Source: Clostridia bacterium (lineage in GTDB: Bacteria; Bacillota; Clostridia; Oscillospirales; Acutalibacteraceae). From it: 45,113 nucleotides of DNA. Below the pieces are notes generated by a model, which saw only the letters and a program-made list of their open reading frames with translations, searched no databases and was not told the DNA's origin. The stretch spans positions 1-45,113 of the forward strand of contig JAFVSK010000009.1 in the NCBI GenBank assembly GCA_017503785.1. The letters run 5' to 3'. This document shows, one piece after another, positions 1 to 6,384 of the stretch (within the stretch, counting starts at the first letter, position 1; each line of letters opens with the position of its first letter). Made by a program: the position numbers and the translations under genes.

Positions 1-103
1 AGGAAATCTGAACCCCCCAGTCCAGCTCTGATAATAAAAAAAGCGCGTAAAATAAGGCTATTTACGCACCGGATAATTATGGTAAGGGTTCGAATTCATA
101 CGC

Positions 104-115
104 AAAAACAGCAAA
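104..115. repeat. Left copy of a 12-bp direct repeat flanking the four-helix-bundle island
   Basis: The 12-mer AAAAACAGCAAA occurs here and again at 758-769, straight after the stop codon of the four-helix-bundle gene. The pair brackets the terminator, hairpin array and gene (about 650 bp). It may be a target-site duplication or recombination scar. The word is A-rich, so chance is a real alternative. Confidence 0.4.
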
Positions 116-140
116 AATATCTTTTTTGTAGCCCATAGAC

Positions 141-180
141 AAACAAAAAGAGACACCCAAGAGGGTGTCTCTTTTTGTTT
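141..180. terminator. Bidirectional rho-independent terminator, 18-bp perfect stem
   Basis: The arms 141-158 and 163-180 are perfectly complementary around the loop AAGA. Each side carries its own A/T tract, so the structure would stop transcription in both directions. It insulates the hairpin array to its right from whatever lies left of the window. Positions 1-140 hold no gene I can recognise; a weaker stem (GCGTAAA, 45-51 with 61-67) is the only structure seen there. Confidence 0.8.
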
Positions 181-186
181 GGTGGA

Positions 187-358
187 ATGAAGCGTTCCCT
201 TACGGGAACATTAAGCAGCCTTTGGCTATGAAGACACTTACGCTAATGAAGTGTGCCTACGGCACGATAAGGAACGCTTTGCTTCATAAATTCGCAAAGC
301 GAATTTGCATCATGGCGGCAAAGCCGCCGCTTCATATTTGCGTAAGCAAATGCTTCAT
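187..358. repeat. Array of seven short hairpins with ATGAAG / CTTCAT spacers
   Basis: Consecutive perfect hairpins lie at 194-209 (GTTCCC arms), 217-227 (AGCC), 234-254 (ACACTT), 253-265 (GTGCC), 288-306 (AAATTCGC), 314-328 (GGCGGC) and 336-351 (ATTTGC), mostly with 3-4-nt loops such as AAA, TAC, TTAC and GTAA. They are separated by the 6-mer ATGAAG in the left half (187, 228, 246) and its complement CTTCAT in the right half (282, 330, 353), with a variant CATCAT at 308. The whole array is therefore itself inverted and could fold into a branched cruciform. An outer pairing (187-198 with 271-287) competes with the first hairpin. The array ends exactly where the -35 box of the following gene begins, so that promoter would not transcribe it. 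Confidence 0.8.
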
Positions 359-386
359 TTACAAACCATAATATTTATGATATACT
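358..386 (+). promoter_or_regulatory. Sigma-A promoter of the four-helix-bundle gene
   Basis: A -35 TTTACA (358-363) is followed after exactly 17 bp by a -10 TATACT (381-386). The predicted start near 393 leaves a very short leader before the ATG at 409. Confidence 0.6.
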
Positions 387-408
387 AAATTTGAAAGTAG
401 GTGCTTTT

Positions 409-759
409 ATGCGTGACGATAAATTATCTGTTCAGTCTATGGACTTCGCCGTATCAATTATAAACCTTGTAAAAGAACTCAAACTCAAAAAAGAAAATAT
501 AATCTCTAACCAAATCGGAAGAAGTGGCACCTCTATCGGTGCAAATATCCGCGAAGCGCAGTATGCTCACGGCAAAGCGGATTTTGTATCAAAACTCCAA
601 ATAGCACTTAAAGAAGCCAACGAAACAGGTTACTGGCTTGAACTTTTATATAAAACGAATTACATTGACGAAGCAACCTATAAAAATCTCGATTCCGCTT
701 GTACAAGCATTCGTGTAATGCTTATTTCATCAGTAAACACAGTTAAATCTAAACAATAA
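409..759 (+). CDS. Four-helix-bundle protein, S23 / Avd-like
   Basis: A 116-aa all-helical protein of the four-helix-bundle family that includes proteins encoded in 23S rRNA intervening sequences (S23) and the Avd accessory proteins of diversity-generating retroelements. Seen directly are the family signature ISNQIGRSGTSIGANIREA (about residues 35-53), the following KADFVSKLQIALKEANETGYWLELL stretch (broken here by its own helix boundaries) and a basic C-terminus. The ATG at 409 is preferred over an in-frame TTG at 391 because AGTAGGTG lies 7 nt upstream of it. Family members are small basic bundles that bind nucleic acid; no enzymatic activity is known. There is no reverse transcriptase or rRNA gene nearby. 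The adjacent hairpin array and flanking 12-bp repeats suggest a free-standing element. Its AT-rich composition differs from most of the window. Confidence 0.85.
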   Translation: MRDDKLSVQSMDFAVSIINLVKELKLKKENIISNQIGRSGTSIGANIREAQYAHGKADFVSKLQIALKEANETGYWLELLYKTNYIDEATYKNLDSACTSIRVMLISSVNTVKSKQ

Positions 760-769
760 AAACAGCAAA
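758..769. repeat. Right copy of the 12-bp direct repeat
   Basis: Second copy of AAAAACAGCAAA, beginning inside the TAA stop of the four-helix-bundle gene and ending just before the ribosome site of the next gene. See the left copy at 104-115. Confidence 0.4.
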
Positions 770-781
770 GGAGAATATAAA

Positions 782-1078
782 ATGAAAAAATTATTTAGCA
801 TTATTGCTTTGATTCTCTTAATGTTAACTTTATCAGGATGTACCGTAAATTGGTTTGATAAGCATTATGATGTTCCTTGGTTTGTGATTGCGATTCCTGT
901 TATTATAATTTTTATAGTTGCTCATATTCATATTATGTCTGGAACTTATGTTTGTCCAGAGTGTGGTGCAAACTTTAAACCAAAATGGTATCAAATTTCT
1001 GCATATTTTCATTTTATGGGTGAAAGGCTTATTAAATGTCCAAATTGTAAAAAATCAAATTACTGCAAAAGAAAGTAG
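782..1078 (+). CDS. Small lipoprotein with a cytosol-facing or surface zinc ribbon, function unknown
   Basis: 98 aa. The N-terminus is a lipoprotein signal (MKKLFSI..., hydrophobic core, lipobox LSGC with Cys20). A second hydrophobic helix follows at about residues 33-51, then a zinc-ribbon made of CPEC (about 58-61) and CPNC (about 86-89). Whether it is processed as a lipoprotein or stays as a two-helix membrane protein cannot be settled; the ribbon's side of the membrane depends on that. The ribosome site AAAGGAG lies 7 nt before the ATG. It follows the four-helix-bundle gene by 22 nt in the same AT-rich island and may be co-transcribed. I do not recognise a characterised homologue. Confidence 0.7.
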   Translation: MKKLFSIIALILLMLTLSGCTVNWFDKHYDVPWFVIAIPVIIIFIVAHIHIMSGTYVCPECGANFKPKWYQISAYFHFMGERLIKCPNCKKSNYCKRK

Positions 1079-1113
1079 TGGCATCTAAATAGCTCGGAAC
1101 AGCCAAAAACAGG

Positions 1114-1140
1114 AAACCGACCCAACAGGGTCGGTTTTTT
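1114..1140 (+). terminator. Rho-independent terminator after the zinc-ribbon gene
   Basis: Perfect 10-bp stem AAACCGACCC / GGGTCGGTTT with loop AACA and a run of six T. It closes the AT-rich island. Confidence 0.85.
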
Positions 1141-1225
1141 GCTTTTCATAAGCGTTGCACTTTGCAGCGTTTCCTAAATATATGATTTCCTTATAATCCG
1201 ATGCCGTATTTTGGTTGCCTTTTTA

Positions 1226-1254
1226 TTGATTTTACTACCCTTATGTGATAGGAT
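1226..1254 (+). promoter_or_regulatory. Probable sigma-A promoter of the SGNH hydrolase gene
   Basis: TTGATT (1226-1231), 17-bp spacer, TAGGAT (1249-1254). The -10 is imperfect; the placement 30 bp before the start codon fits. Confidence 0.45.
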
Positions 1255-1285
1255 AGAACAAATAGCAATCTTAGGAGAACACAAC

Positions 1286-2320
1286 ATGAAAAAACGCATT
1301 CTGTATCTAGGTGGGTCGATCACGTGTGGAGCACGTGCGAGCGACTACGAACGGTCGTGGGCGCGGTTGTCCTTTAACGGGTTTTCTCGTGCCTTGTACG
1401 GTGACGATGTCGAAATGCTAAATGCTTCCATTTCGGGTACGGGCAGCCGCGTGGCGGCGTTTCGCTTACATGATCACGTGCTTCCCTACCACCCAGATAT
1501 GGTGTTGGTGGAATTTGCCGTCAACGACAACGAGGTATCCAAGCAAGACCGCGAGATGGTGATTGCGAGTATGGAATACCTCGTGCGCACCTTAAAAGCA
1601 CAAAACCCCGATGTGGCGATCACCTTTGTCTACGCCACTAACCGCGATGGCGAAAACGCTTCGCACGCGCACACGGTGGTGGCACAACATTACGGTATTC
1701 CCGAAATTGATCTGCGCGCCGCCGTGCTCGACAAGATCCATACGGGAGAGAATTCGTGGGATGATTTTTTGGCAGATGCCGCACATCCTGTGGATGCTGG
1801 GCATCGCTTATATGCCGACGTGGTCACGCAAACGATCTTAAGCGACCCCGCACGCTTCACCGCACCCGTGCGCGAGCGTGAGCCCATCGCGTCATGTGCG
1901 TTTTGCGCTCCGCGTATGCTTATTCCCAATATCGATGAGGCGGACGGTTTTACGATCGGCGAAGCCGACGATAATTCGCAGTTCAAGCGGTTGCCCACAC
2001 TGTTTGTACAAAAAGCCGCAATCACCGAGCGCGTGGGTGCCACGCTTATCTTCTCCTTTGAGGGCAACCATTTCGGCGTATATGCCCGTATCGGCGGAAA
2101 CGGCGGAAGAGTACGCGTGGAGATCGACGGCGTGGATCATGGCACGATTGAAGGGTATCATCGATACGGTGAAGGCACCGAGATTGGTGGCGAATACATT
2201 TCGCGGTTTTATGTACGTGGACTGACCGATGGCGTACACCGTGCAACACTGACGACCTTGCCGCCGCATCCCGATTCGGTAGGCAGTAAGGTCTGCATTG
2301 CCGCGTTTTTGGTGGATTAA
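1286..2320 (+). CDS. SGNH/GDSL-family hydrolase, probable carbohydrate esterase
   Basis: 344 aa. Block I is LYLGGSITCG (about residues 6-15) with the serine in GGSIT, the variant of the GDS motif common in SGNH proteins. Asn in the middle block is in VEFAVND and the C-terminal catalytic pair is in DAAHPVDAGH (D-x2-H). A beta-rich C-terminal domain (about 215-344) follows the hydrolase domain, as in rhamnogalacturonan- or xylan-acetylesterase-like enzymes. There is no signal peptide, so it is likely cytoplasmic. The ATG at 1286 with TTAGGAG upstream is chosen over the longer in-frame start at 1211. It stands alone between two terminators. Substrate unknown. Confidence 0.8.
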   Translation: MKKRILYLGGSITCGARASDYERSWARLSFNGFSRALYGDDVEMLNASISGTGSRVAAFRLHDHVLPYHPDMVLVEFAVNDNEVSKQDREMVIASMEYLVRTLKAQNPDVAITFVYATNRDGENASHAHTVVAQHYGIPEIDLRAAVLDKIHTGENSWDDFLADAAHPVDAGHRLYADVVTQTILSDPARFTAPVREREPIASCAFCAPRMLIPNIDEADGFTIGEADDNSQFKRLPTLFVQKAAITERVGATLIFSFEGNHFGVYARIGGNGGRVRVEIDGVDHGTIEGYHRYGEGTEIGGEYISRFYVRGLTDGVHRATLTTLPPHPDSVGSKVCIAAFLVD

Positions 2321-2342
2321 CAATCACAGAATAATTATTTTT

Positions 2343-2372
2343 AAAAAGGCACGATCCGAATCGTGCCTTTTT
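2343..2372 (+). terminator. Rho-independent terminator after the SGNH hydrolase
   Basis: AAAGGCACGAT / ATCGTGCCTTT stem with loop CCGA and flanking A and T tracts. Confidence 0.85.
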
Positions 2373-2583
2373 ATCCTTTTTTCCTCAACCCTTCACAATT
2401 GTTTGCAATCCCCCTTGCTGCTGTGCTGCTGTAAGAAAGACCAATCGGAGGTCAATCTATACATCGCCAATAACGGCAAAGGAGACGGAACTCCACTCTT
2501 TAAGGCGGAAGGAAAAACAATCCAATATGAATGTTGTTACATGCTCAAAAAACACAACGGTGACTCAAGCGGTAGCGGCGGTG

Positions 2584-2698
2584 GGTGGATTCAATTTCAC
2601 TTGATGCGTCAGCATCAAATTTCACAATTCACGAAGTGAACTATTTCACCGTGAGCGAATGCGAACGATTTCATTAAAATCTCTGCCAAGGTGGATTC
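2584..2698. repeat. 9-bp direct repeats flanking the second hairpin array
   Basis: GGTGGATTC occurs exactly at 2584-2592 and 2690-2698, on either side of the array at 2594-2674, with mismatches immediately outside both copies. This is the pattern of a target-site duplication around an inserted element of about 97 bp. Confidence 0.5.
2594..2674. repeat. Second hairpin array: ATTTCAC spacers every 24-25 bp
   Basis: The 7-mer ATTTCAC (last copy ATTTCAT) starts at 2594, 2619, 2643 and 2668, a period of 25, 24 and 25 bp. The spaces hold hairpins: TTGATGC/GCATCAA with loop GTCA (2601-2618), TTCAC/GTGAA with loop GAA (2628-2640) and an imperfect CGT...ACG stem (2650-2667). The architecture (7-mer plus hairpin) matches the array at 187-358, but no helper gene is beside it. 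Confidence 0.65.
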
Positions 2699-2865
2699 GA
2701 AAGGCCGTTAAGAAAACAGTTCGGAAAAATGCTTGAATAGTTTAAAATAACTCTAAAGTATTCTTAAACAAATCGTGACTTCTACATTCTAATGTGCATA
2801 ATTACTGTTACCCCAAAGAAAGTCGGCAGTAATATATTTTGCGATAAGCCGAACAAAAAACAAAA

Positions 2866-2900
2866 GGCTGATTTAGCGAGTATGTTTTGCTAAATCAGCC
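2866..2900 (-). terminator. Terminator of the membrane-protein operon
   Basis: 12-bp perfect stem GGCTGATTTAGC (2866-2877) / GCTAAATCAGCC (2889-2900). A-rich sequence on its left gives a U-tract for minus-strand transcripts, and T-rich sequence on its right could serve the plus strand. Confidence 0.8.
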
Positions 2901-2905
2901 CTTTT

Positions 2906-3721
2906 TTATTTTTGCTCCTTCAATCTTGCTTTTGCTTCTTCAACGGTTTCGCCGTCTTTTGTGAGATAAGCATCCACAAACTTGTCTTCAATTTTGGTGT
3001 AACCGTCTACAACGCTTTGTTCGATCTTCTTGTAGCCCTCTACAACACCCTTTTCGATTTTTTTGTAACCGCCGGTTACGGCTTCGGCAATTTTTTCATT
3101 CGCCTTTACAATTTTTGATTTAGCCATATCTGTATATTTTCCTCCAATCAGATTGATTCCGAGAAGCAGTACAATGATCCATACTGCTGTTCCCGTAAAA
3201 ACGTTTAGTAATACGATTTCCGCTGCTTCCATCCCCGGAAAGGACACAAGCATTGATCGTTGCATTGTGTAAACGGAAACACAGGCATCGGCCAACGATA
3301 TATTGCGGAGTGTCCTTAGCGCCGGAGAATCGGAATGCTTTGCTTTCACCATACCGATAATCGAAATGGTGATTTTAGTAAACGTGTACGTGGCAATGGT
3401 GATCATTACAATTTCGTGAAAAGCGGTGCCCCTGTCTTTAATAGCAGACAGCACGTTCACACCGACTATGCAGAACGAAAGCACCACCAATAAAATTCCC
3501 GTAATACGCCGTGCAAAAAGCTCGGTGTCATAATCGCCATTTGCTTTTCGCTTGACCTGTAACACAGAAAACCGTGTGATTGCCAGTACGGTATAATACG
3601 CACCTACCGTAATAAACCACCACGAATGTGAAAGAAAACCGATAATGCAGTTGCCGAACGCATAAGCGGCGTTAAGTGCAAGACTTATATAAGGACTTCT
3701 TATACGGTTTAATGCTTTCAT
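2906..3721 (-). CDS. Integral membrane protein with C-terminal 11-residue amphipathic repeats
   Basis: 271 aa. Roughly six hydrophobic segments occupy residues 10-190. The cytoplasmic tail (about 195-271) contains near-perfect 11-residue repeats of the form GYKKIEKGVVE, GYKKIEQSVVD, GYTKIEDKFVD, which would form a long amphipathic helix. The start overlaps the stop of the upstream gene by 4 nt (ATGA), so the two are translationally coupled. The pair is divergent from a TetR regulator. Such membrane proteins are seen next to TetR genes in clostridia, but I know of no tested function; membrane-surface binding by the repeat helix is an inference. Confidence 0.75.
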   Translation of the reverse strand: MKALNRIRSPYISLALNAAYAFGNCIIGFLSHSWWFITVGAYYTVLAITRFSVLQVKRKANGDYDTELFARRITGILLVVLSFCIVGVNVLSAIKDRGTAFHEIVMITIATYTFTKITISIIGMVKAKHSDSPALRTLRNISLADACVSVYTMQRSMLVSFPGMEAAEIVLLNVFTGTAVWIIVLLLGINLIGGKYTDMAKSKIVKANEKIAEAVTGGYKKIEKGVVEGYKKIEQSVVDGYTKIEDKFVDAYLTKDGETVEEAKARLKEQK

Positions 3722-4086
3722 TTGATACCTTTAATCATCGGAATGAGTGCAAGCAACATAATGATACCAATCAAACCGATGAGGGTGCCCCCAATGATCT
3801 GTTCCCACACAAGGCATATACACATACCTAAGCCAAGCACCAATGCGGCAACAATGGCATACGTGATGCGGAACACCGTTTTTCCGTTCATCTTCGGCAG
3901 CTTTTTGTTTTCCATTTTGCACCAGATAAGCACTGTGATGATGCTGAGCACGATACCGACAGCACCGAAAATGATTCCCTCTGTGAAGGCGTTCCATTCA
4001 GGCAGAAGCGCCATACACATACCGAGTGCGAAAAGCACTCCGCTCACAGTTCCAAGGATCAACGCAACAAAACTACTCTTTTTCAT
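3718..4086 (-). CDS. Small four-helix membrane protein
   Basis: 122 aa with about four transmembrane segments: residues 5-28, 37-56, 73-95 and 97-117. The start MKKSSF at 4086 has AAGGAGATC upstream and is preferred over the longer open frame reaching 4224, which runs through the promoter and operators. It is the first gene of a two-gene operon with the repeat-tailed membrane protein and is controlled by the TetR boxes in the divergent region. No family function is known to me. Confidence 0.7.
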   Translation of the reverse strand: MKKSSFVALILGTVSGVLFALGMCMALLPEWNAFTEGIIFGAVGIVLSIITVLIWCKMENKKLPKMNGKTVFRITYAIVAALVLGLGMCICLVWEQIIGGTLIGLIGIIMLLALIPMIKGIK

Positions 4087-4108
4087 GTTAAGATCTCCTT
4101 TCATTAAA

Positions 4109-4250
4109 CCAACACTTGTGTTGGTATTGCATTTATAGTATACTGGTTTTGCTAAAGCAAAACAATCGACAATCAAACAACAAGTGTTGGAATAAAAGCA
4201 AAGCGTGACCATCAGTGTTGCCAAAAGTGTTGGAATAATGGAGAAGTGTT
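4109..4250. promoter_or_regulatory. TetR operator cluster and divergent promoter region
   Basis: A perfect 16-bp palindrome CCAACACTTGTGTTGG lies at 4109-4124, just downstream of a minus-strand promoter (TTGTTT at 4160-4165, 17 bp, TATACT at 4137-4142, read on the minus strand). Single half-sites CAAGTGTTGG (4181-4190), AGTGTTG (4214-4220), AAGTGTTGG (4225-4233) and AAGTGTT (4244-4250) continue to the TetR start codon. The regulator most likely represses both directions through this motif. Confidence 0.65.
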
Positions 4251-4769
4251 ATGAACGTAAAGAACAATAAGCGGCGCAGAGAGTCGCAGGAGAAAATTGA
4301 AAGGGCGTTTATCGAGCTGCTGCAGACCCGTGAGATCAAGGACATTACGGTTTCGGATCTCATTAAAATAACGGAATTAAATCGCAGCACCTTCTATGCA
4401 AACTACATTGATATATTCGATCTTGCCGATAAAACAAGAGAGAAGCTCGAAAATGATTTCAGCAATCTGTTTGCGGATTACGATTATTTCAACGAGCGCT
4501 CAGGTGCGCTAAAGATGTTCAAGCACATTAAAGAAAACCAAATTTTCTATAATACCTATTTCAAACTGTGTTATGACGACAAACATCTTATCTCGATATA
4601 TGATACAAGACGAGCAGAAAAAGAACAGATCGACAGCAATATCAAATATCATATTGAATTTTTTAGAAACGGTCTTAATGCTATTATTAAGCTATGGCTT
4701 GCCGGCGGATGTCAGGAATCTCCCGAAGAAATGGCCGAGGTCTTAAAAAAGGAATATCGCGGAAGATAA
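4251..4769 (+). CDS. TetR/AcrR-family transcriptional regulator
   Basis: 172 aa. The N-terminal helix-turn-helix occupies about residues 10-58, with the characteristic ITVSDLIKITELNRSTFYANY recognition region (split at its turn). The C-terminal ligand domain is of the short TetR_C type found in DhaS-like regulators. It is divergent from the two-gene membrane operon, and the shared region contains repeated AAGTGTTGG boxes, one palindromic, so autoregulation and control of the membrane proteins are likely. The ligand is unknown. Confidence 0.85.
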   Translation: MNVKNNKRRRESQEKIERAFIELLQTREIKDITVSDLIKITELNRSTFYANYIDIFDLADKTREKLENDFSNLFADYDYFNERSGALKMFKHIKENQIFYNTYFKLCYDDKHLISIYDTRRAEKEQIDSNIKYHIEFFRNGLNAIIKLWLAGGCQESPEEMAEVLKKEYRGR

Positions 4770-4807
4770 ATTTAGCAAACCGACAGATAATGGTCCGTAA
4801 CAGCTAA

Positions 4808-4841
4808 ACAAAGAACCGACCCGATAGGGGCGGTTCTTTGT
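4808..4841 (+). terminator. Rho-independent terminator after the TetR gene
   Basis: CAAAGAACCG (4809-4818) pairs with CGGTTCTTTG (4831-4840), with an inner CCC/GGG extension. Confidence 0.75.
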
Positions 4842-4875
4842 TGTGTAGGTGCAACAAGAAAATTTTGAATATATC

Positions 4876-4904
4876 TTGCTTGATTTTGGATTTTGTGATA
4901 TTAT
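4876..4904 (+). promoter_or_regulatory. Promoter in front of the MFS remnant
   Basis: TTGCTT (4876-4881), 17 bp, TATTAT (4899-4904). It sits directly before the truncated transporter fragment and probably now drives the YeiH-family gene behind it. Confidence 0.5.
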
Positions 4905-4914
4905 TAGGCCGATA

Positions 4915-5295
4915 ATGCATTGCTATGTCTTTGTTGCGGAGCGTTGTCGTTGTATCGGTTGTTATTTGCTGGCTTCACTGTCCACATTGCCGATTTTGGG
5001 GCTTGCAGGCTGCGCTCTTTGCGGCTTAGCCGTGGGGATCATGTGGCCGGGAACGATCGGTGTTTCCTCGCAGGAGTGCCTGAGAGGCGGCACGGCCATG
5101 TTTGCTTTTTTGGCTTTGGCCGGTGATTTGGGCGCGACGGTTAGCCCCACCATGGTGGGTACTCTTTCCGAACTGGCAGGCGGCAATTTAAAGATCGGCT
5201 TGCTGGTAGCCACGCTGTTTCCTGTGGTGTTAGTTGTGGGGTTGCTTGGTTTAAGACATATAAGAAAAGGCAATGCAAGGGCGTGCGCCCGTTAA
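4915..5295 (+). pseudogene. Remnant of an MFS transporter (C-terminal third only)
   Basis: The open frame matches the end of sugar-permease-like major facilitator proteins: helix, GLAGCALCGLAVGIMWPGT loop, the RGGTAMFAFLALAGDLG segment, and a final helix ending in a basic tail. Only about 110 of roughly 400 residues remain; nothing like the first eight helices lies upstream. The frame extends back to a GTG at 4849, but that start lies before the apparent promoter and has no ribosome site. The first in-frame ATG is at 4915. A promoter just upstream suggests an internal deletion that fused the original promoter region to the 3' end of the gene. Confidence 0.75.
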
Positions 5296-5316
5296 AAGAA
5301 ATGTAAGGTGATAGAA

Positions 5317-6342
5317 ATGAAATCGAAAGTAAAAGACAGAGGCTTATTTGTTGCAGGTGTTGCGATCTGCTTTGCGGTGGCGGGCTTGTCGGTTTTGGTG
5401 GAAAAGCTGATTCCGGGCGAGCTGCTGGGAGCCTCCATTGTTGCCCTGTTCATGGGTACCATCATTAACAGCTTTTTTCATCCGGCGTGGATCAAGCCGG
5501 CACTTAAATTTACGTCTAAAAGGATTTTAAAGGTTGCCATTATTCTTTTAGGTGCATCGCTGTCGATCAACACGATTATGTCGGTGGGGAAGATGACCTT
5601 TTTTGTGATGATCTTTACGTTTGCCATGTGCTTTGGCGGCGGCTATTTCGTGCGCAAGATTTTCGGTCTTAACTGGAAATTGGGCAACCTGATCTCGGCC
5701 GGCACCGGCATCTGCGGCGGTTCGGCCATTGCGGCTATCGCTCCCGTAATTGATGCTGAGGATAAGGATATTGCTTTCGCCATGTCGTCCACGTTCCTTT
5801 TTGATATGGTGATGATCGCGCTGTATCCGCTTATGGGTAGAGCGTTGGGACTGTCAGATATCGCCTATGGCATTTGGGCGGGAACGTCGGTGAACGACAC
5901 GGCCAGCGTGGTGGCTTCGGGCTACGCTTTTTCGGAGATCGCCGGCGATTTTGCTACCATGGTTAAGCTTACCAGAACCATTGCGATCATTCCGACAGTG
6001 CTGGTGTTTGCCTACGTTGGTACTCGCATAAAGCAAAAGGAACTGAAAGCGGCAAGCAAAGGCCAAAAGGTGAATTTGGTGAAAATCATCCCGTGGTTTA
6101 TCGGTGGTTTCCTGCTGCTGGCGGTTATAAACAGTGTGGGCTTGATCCCTGAGGCGGCTGCCGGTGTAATCAAAGGGACCAGTAAGTTCTTGATGGTTAC
6201 CGCGTTGGCGGCGATTGGCTTGGGAACGAGTATTACCGACTTTAAAAAGGCCGGACTAAAGCCGATGTTCTACGGTATCACCATTGACACCTTGGTAACG
6301 CTCACAGCACTGATTGTTATTTGGTGCATGGGGTTGCGATAA
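5317..6342 (+). CDS. YeiH/UPF0324-family membrane protein (putative sulfate exporter family)
   Basis: 341 aa with about ten hydrophobic helices. Family signatures are KFTSKRILKVAIILLGASL (about 67-85), GTGICGGSAIAAIAPVI (about 131-147) and GIWAGTSVNDTASVVASGYAF (split by a helix turn). UPF0324 proteins are annotated as putative sulfate or sulfite exporters, but the transported ion is not certain. The ATG at 5317 has TAAGGTG 7-8 nt upstream; a GTG at 5308 in frame overlaps that site. It lies 21 nt after the MFS remnant and 42 nt before an SGNH hydrolase, possibly one transcript. Confidence 0.85.
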   Translation: MKSKVKDRGLFVAGVAICFAVAGLSVLVEKLIPGELLGASIVALFMGTIINSFFHPAWIKPALKFTSKRILKVAIILLGASLSINTIMSVGKMTFFVMIFTFAMCFGGGYFVRKIFGLNWKLGNLISAGTGICGGSAIAAIAPVIDAEDKDIAFAMSSTFLFDMVMIALYPLMGRALGLSDIAYGIWAGTSVNDTASVVASGYAFSEIAGDFATMVKLTRTIAIIPTVLVFAYVGTRIKQKELKAASKGQKVNLVKIIPWFIGGFLLLAVINSVGLIPEAAAGVIKGTSKFLMVTALAAIGLGTSITDFKKAGLKPMFYGITIDTLVTLTALIVIWCMGLR

Positions 6343-6384
6343 GCGAAAAGAAAGGTTTGCTTAAGAAAGGCGGTTACTTTACTT

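Larger units (their letters stand above)
2373..2865. other. Gene-poor region containing a decayed insertion
   Basis: About 490 bp without a convincing gene. It contains the second hairpin array (2594-2674) and its flanking 9-bp repeats. Short open stretches around 2420-2640 read through the repeat array and match no family I recognise; they lack a ribosome site and look like relics. The stretch 2700-2860 is AT-rich with no structure seen. Confidence 0.6.

Noticed and set aside
90-103. GGTTCGAATTC resembling a tRNA T-loop
   Set aside because: No matching acceptor, D or anticodon arms could be built around it.
187-358. CRISPR array
   Set aside because: The repeated units are only 6-7 bp and the intervals are themselves hairpins; no cas genes are present.
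165-371. Open frame of 68 codons over the first hairpin array
   Set aside because: It reads straight through the array, has no ribosome site and its peptide only reflects the repeats.
2298-2639. Possible 113-codon gene after the SGNH hydrolase
   Set aside because: It crosses a terminator and the second hairpin array, lacks a ribosome site and resembles no family.
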